Assembly (NCBI RefSeq): GCF_030694375.1
Contig: NZ_JAUXYL010000051.1
Location: forward strand, 1 to 64,000
Length of the DNA: 64,000 bases
Direction of reading: 5' to 3'
Origin: Algoriphagus sp.
Lineage (GTDB): Bacteria; Bacteroidota; Bacteroidia; Cytophagales; Cyclobacteriaceae
Shown here: in pieces, positions 35,261-42,965 of the stretch
Layout: every line of letters begins with the position of its first letter
Numbering within the stretch: the first letter of the stretch is position 1
Translations under genes and position numbers: made by a program
Notes under the pieces: model-generated
The model's database searches: none
Told to the model about the DNA's origin: nothing
Seen by the model: only the letters and a program-made list of their open reading frames with translations

Positions 35261-35596
35261 GCCTATGAAAATCCATTGTTGTCTTTTTAACCATTAAGAA
35301 AATTAAGGGGATTTAGAATTTGAAATTTTCCAATTTGTCAGAAAACTTTTATGCCTTCGATCCCCAACTGGTTCAAGACTTCAGCCCTGCCCGATGCAGG
35401 CGGGCTTGGACCCATAATTATGCAGTCTTCGGACTGCTTTTTAAAATCCATTGAATCAACAGTGGCCCTCTGTGGTGAAAATTTATTGTTATCCTTGAAG
35501 TTCTTCTTTGTTCATTCGAGCCTTTGTAGCAACAAACCTTGGCAGACCCTGACTACCGAAGGCAGGTCTGTAGTAAATTCTTCCTGCTCATGTTGA
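35261..35596. other. Intergenic DNA between convergent units, with hairpin element
   Basis: No gene. It contains GCAGTC-TTCG-GACTGC with five T's at 35422-35442, the inverted form of the hairpin found in repeats B and C near 24.4 and 25.4 kb, here with a UUCG tetraloop. An inverted GCCCTGCCCGATGCAGGCGGGCTT lies just before it. The hairpin could stop plus-strand transcription or simply be a dispersed repeat. Confidence 0.6.
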
Positions 35597-36940
35597 TCAA
35601 AACTCCAAGGTACCCAATGCAAATTTCATTAAGACCTCCTGGAAATAAAGGGTATAAACCGCCTGCGCAAGATCTGCTTGCGCTCTCACCATCGTTTGAT
35701 TGGCTGTTGAAATATCTACAAAGCTGGAAAGCCCAAGCCGGAAACGCTCGCTCACGGCCTTAAATGCCTCTTCGGCAGCCAAAACCTGGACTTGGGAATT
35801 TTTCTCCTTTCGTAGGGCAGCAGAGTAATTCTGATGGGCCAATTTCACATCTTGGTAGACTTTTCGCTCGATCGATTCCTTGCGAAGTAGTTGATTTTCA
35901 TATGCCGCGCGACTGCGGGTGACATCAAGCCGAGCTTGGAAGTTTGTGAAAATAGGAATCACTAATCCAATACCCAGCGTATTCTGAGGGTAAATCCTTA
36001 AAAACTGCTCCCGAAGGGAACGACTGTCAAGTGAGGTAAAGAAAGTGTTGTAATTGTAGAAAGCATTCAATCTCGGAAAATACATCGCTTTCAAGGCTTG
36101 CATGTCTTTTTTAAAAGATGTAGCAAGCAAGGATTGTTGACTTAAATCCTGACGGTTGGATGTTGCCAGTTCATAGAGTTGAACAATGTCCAAGCCATCG
36201 AAAGAACCTGTCTCGCGGATAGGTTCCACTGATTCTATTGCCGGTACCACACCGGGGGCCAATTGGAGGTATTCGCTCAATAACCAAAGGTCATTTTGCA
36301 GTTGAATCTCTGCATCGACTTTTACAGATTCAAGTCTTGCCACCTCGGATTGCTGATTGTATAGATCAGAAATGGTTCTTAAGCCTGCGTCGACAAAACC
36401 TTCGATTTGAGCAAGCTGTTGCTTTTGATTGTCTAAGTTTTCGCCTGCTATTCGCAATAATTCCTGATCCAACAATACCTGGAGATATCTTTGAGACACA
36501 TCAAAGATCACTTGTTGTTTAGCCCGGTTTAGTCCTTTTTCTCCCGCTTGTAAGGCGAGATTGGCGGATTGGGTATCCAGAATTCTTCGACCGGAATTGA
36601 ATAAAGGCATGTTCATGCTTAGGTTGCCGCCGACGATATCATTGGTCACATTGGTCACCACAATTTCACCTTCGATTTGCTGGAACTGCTGACCACTTTG
36701 CCTGGCAAAATTGGTGGAGACCCCCACATTGGGCAGGTGGGAAAGAAAAGCTACTTGCTTCTCCCGCTGAAGAATGGACATATTGTTTTCCTGGATTTTA
36801 TAGTCCAGATTTTTGCTCAGCGCAAGATCCACTGCCATTTCAAAATTCAAAGGAATGGTATCTTGAGCTTTGACAGTTCCGATTAACAGGAAGACGCCTA
36901 AAAGCGTGGTAATGGAGAGTTTATTTTGCAATCGCTTCAT
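35597..36940 (-). CDS. TolC-family outer-membrane efflux protein
   Basis: 447 residues. Signal peptide 1-26 ending V-K-A-Q. Two outer-membrane-efflux repeats rich in long helices follow: A-V-D-L-A-L-S-K-N-L-D-Y-K-I-Q-E-N-N at the start of the first, D-I-V-Q-L-Y-E-L-A-T-S-N-R-Q-D-L at the start of the second, and G-L-S-S-F-V-D-I-S-T-A-N-Q-T near the end. It forms the outer-membrane duct of a tripartite pump. Its start overlaps the ATPase gene by 20 bp, so pump genes are co-transcribed. No periplasmic adaptor (HlyD/MacA) gene is seen in the window, which is unusual for a tripartite set. Confidence 0.9.
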   Translation of the reverse strand: MKRLQNKLSITTLLGVFLLIGTVKAQDTIPLNFEMAVDLALSKNLDYKIQENNMSILQREKQVAFLSHLPNVGVSTNFARQSGQQFQQIEGEIVVTNVTNDIVGGNLSMNMPLFNSGRRILDTQSANLALQAGEKGLNRAKQQVIFDVSQRYLQVLLDQELLRIAGENLDNQKQQLAQIEGFVDAGLRTISDLYNQQSEVARLESVKVDAEIQLQNDLWLLSEYLQLAPGVVPAIESVEPIRETGSFDGLDIVQLYELATSNRQDLSQQSLLATSFKKDMQALKAMYFPRLNAFYNYNTFFTSLDSRSLREQFLRIYPQNTLGIGLVIPIFTNFQARLDVTRSRAAYENQLLRKESIERKVYQDVKLAHQNYSAALRKEKNSQVQVLAAEEAFKAVSERFRLGLSSFVDISTANQTMVRAQADLAQAVYTLYFQEVLMKFALGTLEF

Positions 36941-37601
36941 CAGTTTCTATTCTACCGTCTACTAAATTGATTAATCGGGTGCCGAAATCGGCGTTTTCAC
37001 GGGCATGGGTTGCCTGAATGATGGTTGTTCCCTCGGCGTGAAGTTCCTGGAATATCTCCATGATCTCTCTGGCCTGTCCTGAGTGCAAATTCCCTGTTGG
37101 CTCATCGGCCAAAAGCACTCTGGGACGTCCGGCAATTGCCCTGGCTATGCCTACCAATTGCTGTTGACCTCCTGAGAGTTGCGCAGGAAAAAGATCCTTT
37201 TTGGCCACCATATTGAATCTGTCCAAGAGATTGGCAATGATGCTTTTTCGCTCAGTGGAGGAGACACTACGGTAGAGCAATGGCGTTTCAATATTTTCAT
37301 AAACTGTGAGTTCATCGATCAGATGATAGGCCTGGAAGATGTATCCAAACTCACTTTTATGCAGGCTGGAGCGCTCTTTATCCTTCATTTTTCGGATACT
37401 TTTATCTCCAAAAAAATACTCACCTGCATAGTCCTCATCCAGCAAACCGAGGATATTAAGGAGCGTAGATTTTCCTGCTCCAGATGGGCCCATGAGCGTG
37501 ATGAATTCCCCTTCGTTGATGGTAAGGTTAATTCCTTTGAGGATAAATACCCGCTGAAAACGCGATTCGATGTATTTATCAATTTCTTTGAGTTGGATCA
37601 T
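36921..37601 (-). CDS. ABC transporter ATP-binding protein (MacB/LolD type)
   Basis: 226 residues. Walker A G-P-S-G-A-G-K-S-T at 38-46, Q-loop Gln90, signature L-S-G-G-Q at 142-146, Walker B plus Glu V-L-L-A-D-E-P-T-G at 162-170, H-loop in Q-A-T-H-A. After the signature the usual Arg is Leu (Q-Q-L-V-G-I-A-R-A), and the D-loop reads G-N-L-H-S instead of G-N-L-D-S; both seem to be habits of Bacteroidota members. It powers FtsX-type (type VII) transporters. It is the only ATPase gene in the window, although nine permease genes are present. Confidence 0.92.
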   Translation of the reverse strand: MIQLKEIDKYIESRFQRVFILKGINLTINEGEFITLMGPSGAGKSTLLNILGLLDEDYAGEYFFGDKSIRKMKDKERSSLHKSEFGYIFQAYHLIDELTVYENIETPLLYRSVSSTERKSIIANLLDRFNMVAKKDLFPAQLSGGQQQLVGIARAIAGRPRVLLADEPTGNLHSGQAREIMEIFQELHAEGTTIIQATHARENADFGTRLINLVDGRIETDEAIAK

Positions 37602-37606
37602 TTTGT

Positions 37607-37742
37607 AAGGTTGTAAGGTTGTTAAGTTGTAAGGTTGTAAAGTTGAAAGGTTAGAGGTAAGGAAGTATGGAAGTAAGGAGGTTTGGATGTTTGGATGCTT
37701 CGACTGCCCACCTCTGCGGGCAAGCTGCTCAGCACAGGAGTT
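37607..37742. repeat. 8-bp tandem array plus REP-like element
   Basis: From 37607 to about 37695 the DNA runs as imperfect octamers (GGTTGTAA, AGTTGTAA, GTAAGGAG, GTTTGGAT), starting six bases before the ATPase ATG. It is followed by TGCTTCGACTGCCCACC... to GCTGCTCAGCACAGG, a fragment related to the GTGCTGAGCGAAGTCGAAGCA element near 41.95 kb. Confidence 0.65.
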
Positions 37743-37783
37743 TGGAGGTTAGGAAACATGGGTCATCCGACATCAAACATCAA

Positions 37784-40183
37784 TTACTCACTCTTTAAAG
37801 TTTTGGAAGGATTTAAGGTGTACACTTTCCAGCTTCGGTACCCGATTGTGATCAATGCCAAAAGCAGGACGATCAAAACAGCATACAGATACGGCCAGAT
37901 TCCGATGGAGGCTTTATTGGCAAAGGCTGCAAGCCAAGCGTCGGTAAACCACAATCCAAAGCCTATAGCCAAACCGGCAGCTAATCCCAACAGCCTGAAA
38001 AAGTCTGCGGAAAGGACGGAGAGGACGTCATGTTGCGTTGCTCCAAGTACTTTCCGAATACTTATTTCACGGGTTCTCCGTAAGGCGACATAAGACACCA
38101 AACCGAATAATCCCATGCAGGCGATAAAAATCGCAATTCCGGAGAACAGTCCAAACACTGCCCCAACGCGCTCTTCAGAGCGATACAATTGGGCGTATTC
38201 CTGATCGACAAACTTGTAATTAAAAGGTCGGTCAGGAGCCATTTCTTTCCAGGTTTGCTCAAGCCTTGCAAGATGTACAGCAGGATTCCCTGCAGGAAGT
38301 CTTAGCAGTAAAACATTGGCTTGCTCAGGATCAATAAATATCGCAAGGGGACCAACTCCATGGTGCAATGAATTGAAGTAAAAATTCTTAACAACACCCT
38401 TGACATGGGCCATCCCTCCTCCAAAATTCACTTTTCTTCCGATAGCTTCCCCGGCATTCCAACCCAGCTGCTGAAGTGCAGATTCATTTAAAATGACGGG
38501 GTATTCCATTGAGGAATCATAGGCCATTGTTCTGGAAAGATCCGTGTCCAGAAAGTTTTCTCCTTCCAAAATTTCCAAGCCTATGGTTTTGACTAAGTCT
38601 TTGTCTACGGAATAACCCGTGATCATAAATTCATTTTGATTGTCTCCTCCCGGAAAAATTCTATATCCTGCCTTGATAAAAATCGGCATATCCGAAGCCA
38701 AGGCAATGGATTCGACAGCGCCGGTTCGGAGCATTTCCTGCTTAAGAGTTTCAATGGATTTGCGCATGTTGTAATGGTAGGGCAAGGCTACCACCTGCTC
38801 CTTTTGATATCCCAAATTGACTTCTTGCATGTAATCCAATTGGGTTTTGACTACAAAAGTGGAAATCAATAATCCTATGGATACAAAAAACTGAAACACT
38901 ACGAGGGACTTTCTAACCCATGCGCCACCTCCGATTTTTACTTTGTTGCCCAAGGCCTTGATTGGCTCCAAACCCGAAAGGATGACCGATGGATACAGCC
39001 CGGACAAAAATCCAACTGTCAGGACCAACCCAGCCAAAGCCAAGATGCCCGGCACTGAAAACAACAAAGTTAAGTCCAGTGGAACTCCCCCCAATTTGGC
39101 AAACTGCGGGGCTACCAGATAAATAATCAACAAACTCAAAACTGCCGCTCCAGCCGTCAAAATCAATGATTCCGAAACAAACTGACCGAATAGTTGCAAT
39201 CTGTCAGCCCCCATGACCTTGCGTAGTCCTACCTCCTTATTTCGCTCGGTAGCCTCTGCTGTAGCGAGATTTACATAGTTGATGATCCCAATAGCAATCA
39301 AAAGTAAAGCTACAAGTCCAAAGATATAAAGGTACCTGATGTCAGTTCCCGGTTTTACAGAACTCAGCGACTGATCGCCTAAGTGAATTTTTGTGACAGG
39401 CTGTGCATAAAAAGCAGTTTCAAAACCATTCTCTTTTTGAGCTTCACCAAGGTATTTCTCCACCATCTTTGGCAGTTTGGCCTTAAACTGTTCCAAATCC
39501 GCATCCGCTCGCAATTTTACATAGCTGTAATAGTTGCTGGGTGACCACTCCGGATTTTTTCCATGGCGATGAGTCTTGAAGGAGGCTAAAAAATCAAAGT
39601 CCAAATGACTGTTACTTGGGAAATTTTCCATCACACCTGTGACCAAGTATTCTTGATCATTGATTTTCAAAGATTTTCCTTCTGCATTTTGAGCAGAACC
39701 AAAGTATCGCTTGGCAGTACTTTCAGTCAAAACCAATTGATTGGGATTATTGAGAAGGCTAGCGCGCTGTCCAGCGATAATCTTAAAGTCAAAGACTTGA
39801 TAAAAATTTTCATCCACAAAGGCAAAGCGGGATTCTTCCTGATTTCCCTCGCCGGCATTCACCATGACGGATGAAAATATACTCAAATCAAAAACGAGCG
39901 TTCCTGTTTCTACTTCCGGAAACTCCTCAATTAAAGTGGGTACTAAGCTGGAAGGTGTCGTGCCGACCAGTTGTTTTTCTCCACCTGAGACAAACTCCTG
40001 ATTGAATTTATAAATCCGATCCGCATTGGAATACATTCGGTCATAACTCCACTCGTGATGAATGTAGAGCGAAATCACAAAGAAGCTAACCAGGGCTATT
40101 GTCAAGCCGAGTAAATTGATTCCTGAGTAAAGCTTCCGCTTTTTCAGGTTTCTAAAGGAGACTTTCAGGTAATTTTTCCACAT
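37784..40183 (-). CDS. FtsX/MacB-core ABC permease 1
   Basis: 799 residues from the ATG at 40183; an in-frame TTG at 40279 would add 32 low-complexity residues from an intergenic 8-bp array and is rejected. N-terminal M-W-K-N-Y-L-K-V-S-F-R-N-L, one helix, a MacB-type periplasmic core, then two FtsX blocks of helices, each with a coupling-helix motif: K-E-V-G-L-R-K-V-M-G-A and R-E-I-S-I-R-K-V-L-G-A. C-terminus N-P-S-K-T-L-K-S-E. Directly upstream of the ATPase and TolC genes, so likely the permease of that pump. Promoter elements lie 126-218 bp before the start. Substrate unknown. Confidence 0.9.
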   Translation of the reverse strand: MWKNYLKVSFRNLKKRKLYSGINLLGLTIALVSFFVISLYIHHEWSYDRMYSNADRIYKFNQEFVSGGEKQLVGTTPSSLVPTLIEEFPEVETGTLVFDLSIFSSVMVNAGEGNQEESRFAFVDENFYQVFDFKIIAGQRASLLNNPNQLVLTESTAKRYFGSAQNAEGKSLKINDQEYLVTGVMENFPSNSHLDFDFLASFKTHRHGKNPEWSPSNYYSYVKLRADADLEQFKAKLPKMVEKYLGEAQKENGFETAFYAQPVTKIHLGDQSLSSVKPGTDIRYLYIFGLVALLLIAIGIINYVNLATAEATERNKEVGLRKVMGADRLQLFGQFVSESLILTAGAAVLSLLIIYLVAPQFAKLGGVPLDLTLLFSVPGILALAGLVLTVGFLSGLYPSVILSGLEPIKALGNKVKIGGGAWVRKSLVVFQFFVSIGLLISTFVVKTQLDYMQEVNLGYQKEQVVALPYHYNMRKSIETLKQEMLRTGAVESIALASDMPIFIKAGYRIFPGGDNQNEFMITGYSVDKDLVKTIGLEILEGENFLDTDLSRTMAYDSSMEYPVILNESALQQLGWNAGEAIGRKVNFGGGMAHVKGVVKNFYFNSLHHGVGPLAIFIDPEQANVLLLRLPAGNPAVHLARLEQTWKEMAPDRPFNYKFVDQEYAQLYRSEERVGAVFGLFSGIAIFIACMGLFGLVSYVALRRTREISIRKVLGATQHDVLSVLSADFFRLLGLAAGLAIGFGLWFTDAWLAAFANKASIGIWPYLYAVLIVLLLALITIGYRSWKVYTLNPSKTLKSE

Positions 40184-40185
40184 TT

Positions 40186-40230
40186 TGGTAAAGGTTGGAA
40201 AGTTGGAAAGTGGTAAGGTTGCAAGGTTTG
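40186..40230. repeat. Degenerate 8-bp tandem array before permease 1
   Basis: Plus-strand octamers GGTTGGAA/AGTTGGAA/AGTGGTAA/GGTTGCAA/GGTTTGTG, beginning three bases before the start codon of permease 1. Confidence 0.65.
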
Positions 40231-40308
40231 TGAAATCAAATCTAAACTTTGGACATCTGGAGAATTTCAAATCCCTCAAATCTCCAATTTCAAATTCCCT
40301 ATCCCCTT

Positions 40309-40324
40309 TTCCACTATTATGCCA
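40309..40324 (-). promoter_or_regulatory. Sigma-54-like promoter candidate, operon of permease 1
   Basis: Coding strand TGGCAT-AATAG-TGGAA: a good -24 box (consensus TGGCAC) but an imperfect -12 (GA instead of GC at the key dinucleotide). The same pattern, with a T-run upstream, occurs before the DUF4097 gene and permease 8. The GG dinucleotide is about 140 bp before the ATG. Confidence 0.45.
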
Positions 40325-40325
40325 T

Positions 40326-40362
40326 AAAAATAGCCTCAGAATGCGCTCCTGAGGCTATTTTA
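40326..40362 (-). terminator. Terminator of the DUF1080-oxidoreductase unit
   Basis: Thirteen-pair hairpin AAAATAGCCTCAG...CTGAGGCTATTTT with a nine-base loop, followed on the minus strand by a T-run. It ends the unit encoding the Gfo/Idh protein and lies between the palindrome and the promoter-like element of permease 1. Confidence 0.85.
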
Positions 40363-40385
40363 TGCATTTACACCATTTACTTTGT

Positions 40386-40401
40386 CGAACATTTTTGTTC
40401 G
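40386..40401. promoter_or_regulatory. Conserved 16-bp palindrome, site 1
   Basis: CGAACATTTTTGTTCG, six-base perfect inverted arms around TTTT. Its start is 67 bp from the TGGCAT element of permease 1. Two further copies at 54346 and 62529 have the same arms (one base change each) and nearly the same distance to a TGGCAC element. Likely binding site of a dimeric regulator. Confidence 0.7.
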
Positions 40402-40414
40402 CTGGCGGACGAAG

Positions 40415-40497
40415 ACAATGACCAATGATCAATGGTCAATGTTCAAGTTTCAAGTGTCAGTACTTGATACTTGGTACTTGGTACTTCGTACTTTTAC
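40415..40497. repeat. Degenerate 7-bp tandem array after the oxidoreductase stop
   Basis: Plus-strand heptamers ACCAATG/ATCAATG/GTCAATG/TTCAAGT/TTCAAGT/GTCAGTA/CTTGATA/CTTGGTA/CTTGGTA/CTTCGTA, running up to the stop codon of the minus-strand oxidoreductase gene. The unit drifts along the array but the period stays at seven. Confidence 0.75.
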
Positions 40498-41847
40498 TCA
40501 AAACTTCCGATACTTTCCTCCCAAATACTTATTGGCTTTTTTCTCTGCGAAGAGCGCTTTTTCATTGTCCCAGTTCAAGGTTTGATTCGGGAAACGACCA
40601 GCAATGACTCCCAACAGGATTGTCTCTGTCAATCGAGCAGAATACTCAAATGGTGCACTGCACTCATCTTTGCCAAGACACGCATCGACAAACTGATGGT
40701 AATGCTTTTTACTTTCACCGGCGTAATCCTTGACAGGAGCACCAAGTTTGAATGGTTCTACATCAAAAACTTCATATCTCCCATCCACAATCAAGCGGGG
40801 AAGTTGTTGGAAGTGAGGCAATAACAATCTCCCTTTTTCACCCATAAACATCGCTCCTTGGTCAGGTAATGCGTCGCCATTTGGGAGTTTCAGGTCTTCG
40901 TGATTTGCCGGTGCCCCAGGTCCATCATACCATACCCACTTCAAGGTTTCAGCGGTGTAAGGAGTAGCTGGAAATTCATACGTCACCACATTGTTTTCCG
41001 GAAAACCAAATCCCGTTGGCTTGCGGCAATTGTTTACGATTGTCCTTGGCACATCAAGTTGAAGGGCATTGTATGGTGTGTCAAAAATATGAACGCCCAT
41101 ATCTCCCAAAGTTCCGCAGCCGTAATCAAGTAATTTTCTCCAGTTGCCGGGATGGTAAACGCCCTCTTTATATTTTCGCTTTTTAGCCGTTCCTAACCAT
41201 AAGTTCCAATTCAAATTTGTCGGGATAGGATCGCTCCCCTGAGGACTTGAACCATCGAATCCCCAGTTTTTAGGAGACCAGGCACGAACAGTATGTACTT
41301 TCCCTATGATCCCTGACTGAATAAGCAAGGTCGCCAGTTTGTAATCATAGAAAGAGTGTACCTGAATCCCCATCTGGGTCACCAAATTTTTATCCTCAGC
41401 CATTTTTCGCATGGCACGTGCTTCTGAGACATGGTGAGTCAGGGGTTTTTGGCAATACACCGGTTTGTTCATTTCCATGGCCATAAGCGATGCCGGAGCA
41501 TGGGTATGATCTGGTGTAGACACGATTACGGCATCGATCTGATCCTTCATTTCTGATAGAAGCAGTCGGTAATCCGCATAGGTTTTAGCATTGGGATAGA
41601 GTGCAGTAGCATTGCTGAGCGCATTGCTGTCCACATCACAGAGCGCAACTACATCGACTAGTTCATGAGAGGCAATGGCACGGAGATCTTCCATTCCCAT
41701 TCCTCCCAATCCTATATGGGCGGTTCTAAGGCGACCATTCGCTTTGGCTTGCGCTAAAAGTGATGGAGCTAAAACTACTCCTGCCGCACCCAGTGCGGAC
41801 TTTTTCAGAAAGTCTCTCCGATCAATGATTTGAAAATTCTTGTTCAT
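40498..41847 (-). CDS. Tat-exported Gfo/Idh/MocA oxidoreductase
   Basis: 449 residues. Twin-arginine signal D-R-R-D-F-L-K-K-S-A then a hydrophobic stretch (A-A-G-V-V-L-A-P-S-L-L-A). The NAD-binding domain begins A-H-I-G-L-G-G-M-G-M, and the motif usually reading EKP is Q-K-P in Y-C-Q-K-P-L-T-H-H, as in many exported members. Substrate-domain G-C-G-T-L-G-D-M-G-V-H-I-F-D carries the likely catalytic His. Export of a folded NAD enzyme to the periplasm is the known pattern for this Tat subgroup. Follows a DUF1080 gene, a pairing found in 3-keto-glycoside metabolism. Confidence 0.9.
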   Translation of the reverse strand: MNKNFQIIDRRDFLKKSALGAAGVVLAPSLLAQAKANGRLRTAHIGLGGMGMEDLRAIASHELVDVVALCDVDSNALSNATALYPNAKTYADYRLLLSEMKDQIDAVIVSTPDHTHAPASLMAMEMNKPVYCQKPLTHHVSEARAMRKMAEDKNLVTQMGIQVHSFYDYKLATLLIQSGIIGKVHTVRAWSPKNWGFDGSSPQGSDPIPTNLNWNLWLGTAKKRKYKEGVYHPGNWRKLLDYGCGTLGDMGVHIFDTPYNALQLDVPRTIVNNCRKPTGFGFPENNVVTYEFPATPYTAETLKWVWYDGPGAPANHEDLKLPNGDALPDQGAMFMGEKGRLLLPHFQQLPRLIVDGRYEVFDVEPFKLGAPVKDYAGESKKHYHQFVDACLGKDECSAPFEYSARLTETILLGVIAGRFPNQTLNWDNEKALFAEKKANKYLGGKYRKF

Positions 41848-41937
41848 TAGGTTCTTGGGTTATTTTTTTCAGTTTCATTACAAATAGATTCCAGCCAAAT
41901 AAGGATAAAAATTTTGTTTCTTCGGTCTTCCGTCATC

Positions 41938-41972
41938 AGTCGCTTGTGCTGAGCGAAGTCGAAGCATCCAGC
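41938..41972. repeat. REP-like element
   Basis: GTGCTGAGCGAAGTCGAAGCA, a short sequence widely scattered in Bacteroidota intergenic DNA; a related inverted fragment is at 37697-37742. Confidence 0.5.
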
Positions 41973-41977
41973 TTTTT

Positions 41978-42637
41978 CTATAATTCTTTGATGGCAATAT
42001 TTCGAAATCGGACTACATCTCCATGACCAAGAAAACCTATATGGCCGCTGCTTCTTTTCAGTCCCGGATGGTCTTTTTTGTCTAATGTCCCATTTCTACT
42101 CGCTTCTAAATAGTCACCTTCCAAGATGGTTTCTCCATTTAGAATTACTTTGATTTTTGGATGCTGAACGATTACCTCCTGTTGATTCCATTCCCCGACT
42201 TGCTTTAGAAAGCCTCGCTTTGCAGCAATTACGCCATACACCGAACCATGGTATTGGTATTCCTGTAGCGTCGAATACTTGGGATGCTCGCTGTCCAAAA
42301 TCTGAATTTCCTTGCCAACATAGGCGGCATCCCCTTCCAAAGGGGCGTGAATACCAAGTCCATTATTCGCTCCGGGCGTGAGTTGAAATTCAAATCGAAG
42401 GATGAAGTCTCCGTATTCCTTTTCGGTAAAAAGGTTACCTCCTCCCCCACCTTTGGGTTCGATGACGATCATGCCGTCTTTGGCTTTATAGGATTCTTTG
42501 TTCCCGACCCAGCCATCCAGATTTTTGCCATTAAAAAGTGGAGTAAAACCTTGATCAGTATCTTGAGCAAGGGAATGAAGGCTAGGTGAAAAAACAATAC
42601 AAAGGAAAGTTATCCTTTTCCAAAACCGAATTGCCAT
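41978..42637 (-). CDS. DUF1080 (3-keto-disaccharide hydrolase-like) protein
   Basis: 219 residues with a signal peptide ending S-L-A-Q. The mature part is a concanavalin-like beta-sandwich with the family opening F-T-P-L-F-N-G-K-N-L-D-G-W, then D-G-M-I-V-I-E, E-Y-G-D-F-I-L-R-F-E-F, N-N-G-L-G-I-H and E-I-Q-I-L-D. DUF1080 proteins have been linked to hydrolysis of 3-keto-glycosides formed by Gfo/Idh dehydrogenases; the gene directly downstream encodes such an enzyme, so a two-step periplasmic pathway is likely. It lies in the middle of the permease array but has no array-type start. Confidence 0.88.
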   Translation of the reverse strand: MAIRFWKRITFLCIVFSPSLHSLAQDTDQGFTPLFNGKNLDGWVGNKESYKAKDGMIVIEPKGGGGGNLFTEKEYGDFILRFEFQLTPGANNGLGIHAPLEGDAAYVGKEIQILDSEHPKYSTLQEYQYHGSVYGVIAAKRGFLKQVGEWNQQEVIVQHPKIKVILNGETILEGDYLEASRNGTLDKKDHPGLKRSSGHIGFLGHGDVVRFRNIAIKEL

Positions 42638-42965
42638 ATCCTTTTTAAGTTTAGAATCGAGTCTTCTACAAATCTATTGGACAAATTGACTTTTCAACGG
42701 TTTTTGTTTCAAAATCCTTGTGGGTTATTTGATTGGAGATTTTGGGGCCGCCGAATCGTGGAATCGAAGACTAAGTCAGAAGGATAAAATGAGAAAGGTT
42801 AAAGGTGACCGATGTCAGGTGACCGATGACCGATGTTTCAGGAGATTCAACTTAAACTTTACCTACTGACCAGTGAGACTGACCACTGAAAATACTCACT
42901 GCAACTACCTACTTCATTTTTGTATCCCTAAAAATTGATCATAGAAAATTGAACATTGCTCAGTG
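42638..42965. repeat. Gap with degenerate 7-bp array after permease 2 stop
   Basis: No gene. At 42805-42845 TGACCGA-type heptamers (GTGACCGATGTCAG, then TGACCGATGACCGATG), and at 42860-42965 CTGACCA/TGACCAC/ATTGATC/ATTGAAC/ATTGCTC heptamers leading into the stop codon of permease 2. Confidence 0.6.

Noticed and set aside
35422..35442. Terminator for the minus-strand TolC gene
   Set aside because: The T-run follows the hairpin on the plus strand, so it would act on plus-strand transcripts only, and those already end at 35229-35260.
40184..40279. 32-residue N-terminal extension of permease 1
   Set aside because: It starts at a TTG and translates an intergenic 8-bp array; all sister permeases begin with M-x-K/I-N-Y at the later ATG.
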